From: Bacillota bacterium
Lineage (GTDB): Bacteria; Bacillota; Clostridia; Christensenellales; CAG-138
Assembly (NCBI GenBank): GCA_023451115.1
Contig: JAEXFV010000077.1
Location: 1-22,103 of the forward strand
DNA: 22,103 bases
Direction of reading: 5' to 3'
Shown one piece after another: positions 1 through 7,700 of the stretch (position 1 is its first letter; each line of letters begins with the position of its first letter). A program made the position numbers and the translations under genes. The notes below the pieces were generated by a model. That model ran no database searches. It worked only from the letters and a program-made list of their open reading frames with translations, and was not told the origin of the DNA.

Positions 1-389
1 ACATTATCTTCCACGAACAGCCTGGGGCCGCCGCGCTTTTCCTTGGGCAAATCGTTATAGTGCAGGTGATTTAGCGCCTGGTGCACTGCAATAGGGCCTA
101 AAGCGCTGCCACCAATGCCCAGTACCACAAAATTATCGTACTGCTGGGCAATGCGTTGGGCCTCTTGCCGAATATCCGCAACAATCTGCTGCTGATTATA
201 AGGAAGTTCCCGCCATTTCATGTTTTCCCGCTTGTATTCCATGGCGGTAGCGGCTGCATCCAAAGCCGGCGTTAGCAGAGCCAGATCCGTTTCTGAAATT
301 CCTTTTTCCCCTAAAGTATCCGACATCATATTGTTAAAATCCAGCCGGATACGCATCGAGCTTTTCCAATTTGCATCTTCAAAACGCAT
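1..389 (-). CDS. pgi: Glucose-6-phosphate isomerase, N-terminal part (partial at window edge)
   Basis: Glycolytic enzyme interconverting glucose-6-phosphate and fructose-6-phosphate in the cytoplasm. About 129 N-terminal residues are present; the rest lies beyond the left edge. The recognisable family signature is VVLGIGGSALGP followed by AVHQALNH and a segment ending RLFVEDN, the sugar-phosphate-binding N-terminal region of bacterial PGI. The start is the ATG at 387-389, preceded by AGGAGG with 7-8 bases of spacing (minus strand). The gene lies 18 bases downstream of the TIM-barrel isomerase gene with no terminator between them, so the two are probably cotranscribed. The motif match leaves little doubt about the family. 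Confidence 0.93.
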   Translation of the reverse strand, partial: MRFEDANWKSSMRIRLDFNNMMSDTLGEKGISETDLALLTPALDAAATAMEYKRENMKWRELPYNQQQIVADIRQEAQRIAQQYDNFVVLGIGGSALGPIAVHQALNHLHYNDLPKEKRGGPRLFVEDN

Positions 390-407
390 GTTTTTTCCTC
401 CTGCCGT

Positions 408-1229
408 TTATTTGCCGCGAAGCTGCTGCATGATATATTGATAACTTTGACTTAATTCCTCATCCGTATCGTATAAATCGCTGTAAACTTCTAAAAAAGC
501 TGGCCCGGTATATTGGATTTCGTTTAACGCCAGCCGGACCGCACGAAAATCACATTGCCCTTTCCCAGGCAAAGCAGGACGTACCCGTCCCTGCTCTTTT
601 GCGTAGTCGCACACATGGACGTTGGCCAGCCGCCCCGCTCCACATTTGCCAATGGCGGCGATATACGCCTGTGGCTCAAATCCACTGCGCGCAGCCTGCT
701 TAAGATCCAGCGTAAAATGCAGCGCCTCCGTTTTTGCCGCATCTGTAAGGCGCAGGGCAAAGTCAGGCCAATGAAACAGGCACCAGCTCACATTTTCCCA
801 AGCCAATGTAATTCCATATGATAAAGCGGTTTCGCAAAGTTCCTTTACGATTGGACCTATGCGGGAAAATTCCATATTTTTTACCGTTCCATGCATACTT
901 GCAGGCCCGTGCATAATATAATAACGCGCCCCCAGCCGCTTGGCCGCATCCAAAACTTCTTCATAAATCCGCAAGGCATCCTGGCGCTGGCGGGAATGGA
1001 TGGAAAACAATTGTGGTTCAAACTGGGTTCCCATAGGATGTACGCTATATATTGTTATCCCATTTTCACAAAACCGCTGGGAGAGCAAATCTATAAAATC
1101 CTTCTGGTATTCGCTAAACGTATTAAGAAACGCCTCTGCAAGTGAAGCACCGCAGCGTTTTATTCGATCGGGCGTATCCTCTACGGCGCATTTTGCAAAA
1201 AAACTGGCTGTCGAAATCCCTACTTGCAA
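408..1229 (-). CDS. Sugar phosphate isomerase/epimerase (TIM barrel, AP-endonuclease-2 fold)
   Basis: A 273-residue protein of the xylose-isomerase-like TIM-barrel family (AP_endonuc_2, PF01261). Visible barrel landmarks are the first strand VGISTASFF, YYIMHGPAS, LAWENVSW with a likely metal-binding Glu, HFTLDLKQAARSG, NVHVCDY, LPGKGQCDF (family motif before the last strands) and FLEVYSD at the C-terminus. The substrate cannot be told from sequence. I choose a TTG start at 1227-1229 because AAAGGAG ends 7 bases before it; the in-frame ATG two codons earlier (1233-1235) is only 1 base from that site, and an upstream ATG at 1268 has no site. The first residues after TTG coincide with the expected first beta strand. 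It lies directly upstream of pgi, suggesting a role in sugar-phosphate metabolism (inference). Confidence 0.88.
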   Translation of the reverse strand: MQVGISTASFFAKCAVEDTPDRIKRCGASLAEAFLNTFSEYQKDFIDLLSQRFCENGITIYSVHPMGTQFEPQLFSIHSRQRQDALRIYEEVLDAAKRLGARYYIMHGPASMHGTVKNMEFSRIGPIVKELCETALSYGITLAWENVSWCLFHWPDFALRLTDAAKTEALHFTLDLKQAARSGFEPQAYIAAIGKCGAGRLANVHVCDYAKEQGRVRPALPGKGQCDFRAVRLALNEIQYTGPAFLEVYSDLYDTDEELSQSYQYIMQQLRGK

Positions 1230-1236
1230 ACACATT

Positions 1237-1243
1237 CTCCTTT
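1237..1243 (-). promoter_or_regulatory. Ribosome binding site that selects a TTG start
   Basis: AAAGGAG on the minus strand, 7 bases before TTG (1229) but only 1 base before the in-frame ATG (1235). This spacing decides for the rare TTG start. Confidence 0.65.
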
Positions 1244-1258
1244 CTGCATCTATTTCCG

Positions 1259-1264
1259 AGTATA
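1259..1264 (-). promoter_or_regulatory. Candidate -10 element for the sugar isomerase-pgi operon
   Basis: TATACT on the minus strand would give a transcript starting near 1252, about 23 bases before the TTG start. No convincing -35 is seen at 16-18 bases, so this is tentative. Confidence 0.35.
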
Positions 1265-1333
1265 ACACGTTGTGGCATAGATTGAAACGTTTGAAAACAA
1301 TTTCAGAATACCATCCCTTTTTTATCCTTCCAT

Positions 1334-1341
1334 GCTATACT
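1334..1341 (+). promoter_or_regulatory. Candidate extended -10 promoter of the DUF3810 gene
   Basis: Extended -10 (TG-N-TATACT; the TG begins at 1333, TATACT at 1336-1341) with no clear -35. The predicted transcription start, about 7 bases downstream, falls on or next to the ATG at 1349. No Shine-Dalgarno sequence precedes that ATG, so the messenger may be leaderless. Confidence 0.4.
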
Positions 1342-1348
1342 ATACCCT

Positions 1349-2512
1349 ATGGAAAATCAAACCGTGCAAAATAAAAAAGGCTTGTCAGGCCCTTGGAAAA
1401 AGCAGTGCAAGCGGCTGCCATGGTTGCTGCTTATTCCCCTTGGACTTTTGTTGCCCATGGTTGCCAGCCGACACCCGGATTTTATTGAGGCTGCGTATTC
1501 TCAGGGCATATATCCAGCAATCAGCGCAGTGTTTGATTTTATTTTCCAAATTTTTCCTTTCTCATTTGCCGAAATTTTATTGTACGTTTTGATAGTCGCG
1601 CTTGCTGGTATTATCCTTTTTTATCTCATTCGGTTCCTTTTTAAGCGCATTACAGCTGTTAAGCTGGTAAGTCTGTTTCTAACGCTTGCCATTATTGCCG
1701 GAGGCGCTCTCAATGCCTTTTATTTCATATGGGGCTTTCATTATGCCAGACCCAAGTTGCAACAGTTGCTGGAATTGGATGTTACACAGCGGGAACCGCA
1801 GGAACTGGTTTCCCTCACAGTATCCCTCGCTGCGGCGGCCAATCAGCTACGAGAACAGGTACAGGAAGATGCAAGCGGCATCTTCACTCTTAGCGTTTCC
1901 CCAGCTGAAAAATTTGCCGCCATCCCGCAAGCCTATGCTGCTTTGGGGCGAGAGATTCCTCTGTTTTCTCACAAGGCTCATACCCCAAAACCCGTGCTGG
2001 CTTCTGAATGGATGAGCTGGGCAGGTATTTCCGGCATCTTCATTCCTTTTACTGGGGAAGCGAATGTAAATGTGCACCAGCCCCACCTTTTGATCCCGGT
2101 TTCCGCCGCACATGAGGCTGCCCATGGCCAGGGTATTGCGCGGGAAAACGAGGCAAATTTCGTGGGATATCTTGCCTGCATGGCATCAAACGACGCAGAA
2201 TTACAATATTCGGCGGTTATACTGGCGCTGATTAATTGCGGCAATCAAGTATACGCGTGGGATAAACAGACGTATACTGAAATTTTTCAAACTTACAGTG
2301 AAAAGGTTAAGCGGGATTTATCCGCCTATAACGCTTATTGGAAAGCATATGAAGGCCCTGTAGAAGAGATGATGACCCAAGTGAACGACAGTTACCTAAA
2401 GCACAATCAGCAACAAAGCGGCGTAAAAAGTTATGGCGAAATGGTAGACCTGCTTCTTGCCTGGTATGCAAAGCAGGCAGAAATAGAGGATCAGTCAGCC
2501 CTGGTGGAATAA
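1349..2512 (+). CDS. DUF3810 family membrane protein with HEXXH motif (putative zinc metallopeptidase)
   Basis: A 387-residue integral membrane protein of the DUF3810 family. Three hydrophobic segments lie near residues 22-40, 72-98 and 103-130, followed by a large extracytoplasmic or membrane-associated domain. Residues 255-259 are HEAAH, a perfect HEXXH zinc-binding helix, continuing GQGIARENEANF; E268 is well placed as a third ligand, as in gluzincins. The metallopeptidase activity is inferred from this motif, and substrates are unknown. It is the only clear plus-strand gene in the window. It is divergent from the sugar isomerase gene, and its last 18 bases overlap the end of the convergent flavodoxin-like gene. 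There is no recognisable ribosome binding site before the ATG. Confidence 0.88.
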   Translation: MENQTVQNKKGLSGPWKKQCKRLPWLLLIPLGLLLPMVASRHPDFIEAAYSQGIYPAISAVFDFIFQIFPFSFAEILLYVLIVALAGIILFYLIRFLFKRITAVKLVSLFLTLAIIAGGALNAFYFIWGFHYARPKLQQLLELDVTQREPQELVSLTVSLAAAANQLREQVQEDASGIFTLSVSPAEKFAAIPQAYAALGREIPLFSHKAHTPKPVLASEWMSWAGISGIFIPFTGEANVNVHQPHLLIPVSAAHEAAHGQGIARENEANFVGYLACMASNDAELQYSAVILALINCGNQVYAWDKQTYTEIFQTYSEKVKRDLSAYNAYWKAYEGPVEEMMTQVNDSYLKHNQQQSGVKSYGEMVDLLLAWYAKQAEIEDQSALVE

Positions 2513-3541
2513 CAGTTGTTGGCCAATGTGGGCTGCAAAAGCTTCCGCCCGTTGCGCAATGCCCGCCAACGTTGTGATTTCCCCTGGATCGTTGGCCGTT
2601 TCCAACATGCAAAAATATGGGGGTAATAAAAAGGATTTATTCATATTTAAGCTGGAAATTAACTGCTCTGCTACAATATCTCCTCCGCTGTAGCCACTTA
2701 CGATAATGCCAAATAGCCGTTTTTCAAAAAAAGGGGTTTTACGAAATAGCGCCGTCAGGCGATTGATAAAGGCACTGATATTGGCGCCCAGCGCATCGTT
2801 GTAATTGGGGCAAAGCAAAAGCAGTCCATCGCAGGCCGTTACTGCCGGATACACCTCCTCTACCATTACGCCGCCATAAAAGCAATTCCCCTGCTCGCTA
2901 TAATGCATACAGGTTTTATAAGTACATCCCATGCAATCCGGCACAGAGCCATTGCGAAGAGTAATTTCCTTTATCTCTACCCCTCCCGGCAACGCATTCT
3001 TCACCATACCCCACAAGGTCAACGTATTGGACGTATTGCGGTTGCTGGCATGGAGTACCAGTAAGTTTGCTTGGTTTCGCTTGGGAGGTGCAAATTGTTC
3101 CAGCCGGTCCAGGAGCTCCCGTGCTGCATTGCAATATGCCTCCATCAAAGATACATTCCCCACTTTTGACAAAACCCGAAAGTTATGAAGGGAACTGGTA
3201 CCTTCTACCAAAGGACGGCCCAGAAAAGTGCACCCTGCCCCATTGGCAGCCATTGCCAATGAGCGGCCTACGGCTTTGGTGTAAAACTCACCTTCTCCAT
3301 CGATCAATATCCCCGCAACCGTCCCCTGCAATCCATTCGTATGCTCTCTGAGCCAGCCAATGCATCGATATAAATCCAGGTTCATCCCGCTTGCAGGGAG
3401 CGCTGCAGCAAACAACAGTCGCTCCTTCCCGTAGGCCTGATGGATATGAAGAATGGTTTCAAAATTTCTTCCTTGCAGCGCCCAGGTCAAGGCCGCTTTC
3501 AAACGGGGCGTTTGCTCCCCCAACTGCAAAACCGTAACCAT
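2495..3541 (-). CDS. Flavodoxin-like NAD(P)H-dependent oxidoreductase with N-terminal extra domain and Cys cluster
   Basis: A 348-residue two-part protein. Residues about 158-340 form a flavodoxin/NADPH-dependent FMN reductase fold: strand NLLVLHAS, FMN-phosphate loop HASNRNTSNT (164-173), and LCPNYNDALGANISAFINRL as the counterpart of the SP-x-Y-W flavin loop. After the second strand come four cysteines, C203, C206, C211 and C220 (CMGC then KTC then NC), a pattern seen in iron-sulfur flavoprotein-like reductases that could bind Fe-S or zinc. Residues 1-150 are an additional alpha/beta region I cannot assign. The start ATG at 3539-3541 has AAAGGAG 5-6 bases upstream. It is the last gene of the pncB operon, 12 bases after the dehydrogenase-like gene, and ends tail to tail with the DUF3810 gene. 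The redox partner and substrate are unknown. Confidence 0.82.
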   Translation of the reverse strand: MVTVLQLGEQTPRLKAALTWALQGRNFETILHIHQAYGKERLLFAAALPASGMNLDLYRCIGWLREHTNGLQGTVAGILIDGEGEFYTKAVGRSLAMAANGAGCTFLGRPLVEGTSSLHNFRVLSKVGNVSLMEAYCNAARELLDRLEQFAPPKRNQANLLVLHASNRNTSNTLTLWGMVKNALPGGVEIKEITLRNGSVPDCMGCTYKTCMHYSEQGNCFYGGVMVEEVYPAVTACDGLLLLCPNYNDALGANISAFINRLTALFRKTPFFEKRLFGIIVSGYSGGDIVAEQLISSLNMNKSFLLPPYFCMLETANDPGEITTLAGIAQRAEAFAAHIGQQLLFHQG

Positions 3542-3553
3542 ATTGCTCCTTTC

Positions 3554-4741
3554 TCACCGCCAAGCTCCATCCATAGCCTGCAAATGGCCATACGCCTGTT
3601 GGATACGGTCAAACAGGTCGTCCGGTATATTTTGCAGCTGTTCCAACTCAACTCCGTATGGCGTATACCGATTTTTACAGCCCCAGTATACCCCGCCCAA
3701 GGGAACGGCGCTATAATGCCATTCCCCCCGCAATGTCAGCAGGATGGAAATTGCCCCCGAGGAAAGCGCCGGTGCTATATAGGGTTTAAATCCCGTTTCC
3801 CGGGTGCGTAAATTTGCTTCTACGGCCAAACGGGTCAATTCTCTGGATAATTCATCATCATAATGGGCAATGCTGTTTGCAATAACAAGGTCCTGCCCAT
3901 GGGGGCCATATGCCCTGCCTTCCCGGAGAAATTGCGAAAACCGTTGCTCCTGTTTGGCATAATAAGCAGCCCTGGCATTCATAACCCCCAGGCCATACCC
4001 TTGCACCTGCTCCGGCCGCAGTCCCTTGAAATCCAACGCCCCGTTTTCATTGCGATTGCTCTCGATAAAAGCGCAGCGGCAAAGCAGATCTACCGGATCG
4101 GACACCACGGCAAACAATCCTTGGAATCCACAGATCCTAGCCTGCCTGGCATATTCTCTCACCAAGGCCGCATTCCCTTTGAGTTGGGCCATGCGCACAT
4201 CCTGCACCTTGGTATCCAGCGGCGGTACCCCTTTGCTAGCGCAAAAGATGAATACGTCGCAATCAAATAATTGGTTTGCCTCAATCGCTTCTACTGCAGG
4301 CAATGCCTCATATGCCCAGGGATATGCGATTTGGTTCATTTCCAGTTCATATCGCCGCATCATTTGTGGGTTAATGTCGCAAATCCCTATGCTTTGAACA
4401 ACATCTCCTCCCAGCAGTACCAGCCCGGTCAGCAGTGTTCCTCCCACATCTCCCAATGCCAACAGGTTTATTCGTTTTCGGCCAGTGGACCGATTATTAT
4501 AACAGCGCAACTTTTCTTGCCAGTTTGGGTATTTCCTGTTAATTGCCCTCATTTTCATCCCATGCAGACTTTCGGGAAGGCGCTGCATGGAATGGCCTGC
4601 CATTCGGCCGATATCCAACCAGGTAGGGCCTTCTGGTTCAAACAGCTGCTTGGGATGACTGATTGGGTAACCAAACATATGATGGGATGGATCTTCTTCA
4701 ATAAAAAATGTAACAACACCATTTTCAACCTGATATTCCAT
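3554..4741 (-). CDS. Lactate/malate dehydrogenase-like NAD-binding protein with N-terminal extension
   Basis: A 395-residue protein. The first 90 or so residues are an unassigned extension. A Rossmann fold follows: INLLALGDVGGTLLTG (dinucleotide loop at 95-102) and an acidic strand end at GICDIN. Further on are VVSDPVDLL (211-220), matching the conserved V-T-N-P-V-D segment of LDH/MDH, and YGPHGQDLVIANS (278-290), matching the G-E-H-G-D catalytic-His segment, with H281 as the candidate general base. The usual Asn of N-P-V-D is Asp215 here, so the reaction may differ from that of LDH. The start is the ATG at 4739-4741, because GGAGG lies 5 bases upstream; an in-frame ATG at 4753 lacks a good site. 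It lies 27 bases after the giant multidomain gene and 12 bases before the flavodoxin-like gene, so it is in one operon. The substrate is not known. Confidence 0.8.
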   Translation of the reverse strand: MEYQVENGVVTFFIEEDPSHHMFGYPISHPKQLFEPEGPTWLDIGRMAGHSMQRLPESLHGMKMRAINRKYPNWQEKLRCYNNRSTGRKRINLLALGDVGGTLLTGLVLLGGDVVQSIGICDINPQMMRRYELEMNQIAYPWAYEALPAVEAIEANQLFDCDVFIFCASKGVPPLDTKVQDVRMAQLKGNAALVREYARQARICGFQGLFAVVSDPVDLLCRCAFIESNRNENGALDFKGLRPEQVQGYGLGVMNARAAYYAKQEQRFSQFLREGRAYGPHGQDLVIANSIAHYDDELSRELTRLAVEANLRTRETGFKPYIAPALSSGAISILLTLRGEWHYSAVPLGGVYWGCKNRYTPYGVELEQLQNIPDDLFDRIQQAYGHLQAMDGAWR

Positions 4742-4746
4742 ATTCG

Positions 4747-4751
4747 CCTCC
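4747..4751 (-). promoter_or_regulatory. Ribosome binding site selecting the second ATG of the dehydrogenase-like gene
   Basis: GGAGG, 5 bases before the ATG at 4741, lies inside the four-codon extension that would be made from the ATG at 4753. This favours the downstream start. Confidence 0.65.
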
Positions 4752-4768
4752 ATTTAAACAACCTAAGG

Positions 4769-7700
4769 TTACTGGAAAGATGATTTCATCCGCAACAGTG
4801 TTTCAATATCGCTTTCCACATAAGCAGACGGGGCAAGCCCAAGGTCATACTGCATGCGCCCGCCTTTATCCGGCACACGGGGCCAAAGCATGGCTTCCCG
4901 TAAACGGTTTAACGTCAAATTCCGCTCAAACAATATCTGATGTTCTTCTTCCAGCACCCTTAGAATATCCCTGGCATTTTGCAGACAGGTAAACGATAGG
5001 TTAAATAAATCCCGTTCTGCCACGCCTGTAATAAAAGTTGGGGAGGAATAGGGCAAAATTTGGGTAATGGAGGGCAATAAATAATCATCCCCCTGGCCGT
5101 TTCGCCACACCCGATCGCCTCCCAGGAAGGGATATAACATGCTCTCCACAAACCAATAACGCAGGTTGGGAATATAATATGCGCTTTCTACCGCCCTGCC
5201 TTGCTCATCTGCCAAATCCTTCCCCCTGCCAGATAGGATACCCACTATTATCTTGCGGATATCCAGCTCTGCCTGGGTGAATAGCGGATTCAGCGCCGCC
5301 ATGCGATAGCCTTTGTGCAGCAGGTCGTCTACCAACAATACCGGCCTGTCAAAAGATCGAATGGTTCGTATTTGATCGATCAACGGAGCATAACCCGGAT
5401 ACTCTGTAATAGAAAACGACTGTAAATCTGGCGCATATGTTTTTTCCGCATGGAGGGTTTTGGTCACCGTATTGGGGACGACAACCCCTTTCAAAATTTT
5501 CCCATAAGGCACGCACATATAAGGCCCCAACCGCCGCACTCCTATGGGGACATTTTCTACCCCATTGGCCTTAATAATCATGTCGGTAAGGGCATGGTTT
5601 AAAATTCCCGCATGGAAGGAAATAACCAGCCTGCCTGGGTACAGCCCTGTCATGGCCATGGCGGTGCGCTTATGTGCGATGGCCAACACATCCATTACCC
5701 GCTCATTATCGCACAAAGGGGCTTTAATGGCTTGTTGAATATCCTCAATTAAAGCAATCGGTGAGCGCATATCCACTGCCCATACCGGCTTTTCAGGCGT
5801 TGAACAGCTCAGCTGCAAAAAGCCCTGGCGCTCCAGCGTCCCCTTCAACCGCATGTCCTGGGGGCCACCGGTGCCGGGATATACAGCATAGGTAAAGTCC
5901 TCCTTCAGGCAATTTGCCAACGTTTCTGTTAGCAGCAAGCGGGTTATATCGTAATGTCCAATATCCATCCGCACATAAATGCCGGAGATTACCGCAATTT
6001 TACCGGATGTATGCCGCCGAACATACTCAGCCATTGACAGGTCGTTAAACTCATCATTTAGACGGGCGGCACTGGTAGGATAAAAGCAGCAAAATCCAAT
6101 TGGCTCAACGCCGATCGTGTCGTCATGCATAGCCATAACCAAGGCGCCAGGCTTTTGCGACATATTCAGCAAGCGGGACGCTAGCCTTGCCGGTTCCTCC
6201 TGCTGGCTGCGCAACGCTTGGACATTGAGCGCTAAACGCATCACCGCCTCGCGCACACCAATATGGTTTGCTGGATTCAGCTGAAAACGCAGGGTTTCTG
6301 GCCGAAGCACTGCTTTAAACTGAGGCTCACGTAAATACAACCCATTATCATAGATATAGCTTTGGGCTACAGGATCCACCAAGCTGGAAATATCCCGATT
6401 ATGGTCGATATTTTCCCGGATACGGGTGGAACTCACATCCTCCAGGTAAACAGGCAACGTCAGTTCCAGAATTTGGCCGCTAACACGGCTTTGTATAATC
6501 TTTTGCTCCTGTAGCCAGTCCGTATCCGCTGAATTACGGCGGAATACAACATGGTGGAAACCGTGGATCGAATGCGGCGCAGGCGGCGCTTGATAGGAAG
6601 ATGCGTTTAAGATTACATCGCTGCCAACCACAATATATATTTCCCGTTGTGGAAATAGCTCTTCCAATTGCTGTAAATCTTTCGGGTTTGCAATATTGAT
6701 GGGGATATCATCCGGGAACAAGTATACCCCAAACACATCCGCTACGGACATATTCATGATTCGCCGTCGTATCATGTGGGGTTGGGTACGTTTGGACCAG
6801 CTGAATTCATCCAGCGCCAAATAAACCTCCAACCCTTTGTTGCGGATTTCCTGAATAATGCCCTTATGGCTGGAGGAAAAGGGGTCAAACGTCCCAGGAA
6901 AAAAGGCAACCTGTTTCGCTTCCGGCAGCGCCAGCGTTTCTCCCTGAATGATTGCATCAATAATAAAACGGTAAATATGGTTTAAAGAGGCAGCGCTGTT
7001 GAAAAACGTAAGATCATCCCGCTGCTGTTCATAAATAAGGGTAAGGAGCTTTTTATGAATTCGTTGGAAAAGCTCCAGCTTTTTTTTATGGGGTAACGAG
7101 CCGCCAAAAATTTGTTGGCCATACACCAGAAACGCTTCTTGCCGCACTGCATCGGTATAATGGGCCAGGCTTCCTAAAAGCATCCCCAGCACCCGCTCTT
7201 TTCTAGCCTGAAACACCGCTTCTTCTTCCGGGAAACGCTGCTGATAGCTTTCATCATAATGGGCGAGCAATATCCCCAATGTAGGCAAGGTAACGCATGC
7301 CGCTCTTTCGTTGGAGGATTTTACGTATTTTTCAAACTCGTCCAACAGTTCATCCAATTCTTTTGGGTGAAGATATAACATAAATTTTCCCAAATAATTA
7401 GGGATATATTTTGAAAACTCATATTCTGCGGTCTCTAAGCCTTTTACCAGCTCAATAGAGATCTCGTTGCATTGCTCCAATGTGAGCAACGGCGCAATTT
7501 TTACCAGCGCCTCCCCTGCTCCATGCCTTACCGATACCCGTTCGCTCACTCTAATGAGGTTAGCAAGGTGAGCCGCTACATGAAAAGCCGCTCCATGGTT
7601 TCCCTGGGAGAATAAGCGATGCAGCATCAGCTGGATATTGACCTCCTTAACAATCCAGGGAGTAGCTGTTTTTAGATTTTCTAAAAACAGTTCGTTGATC

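Noticed and set aside
4271..4783. 170-codon plus-strand open frame
   Set aside because: Lies wholly opposite the dehydrogenase-like gene, has no recognisable protein features and no ribosome site.
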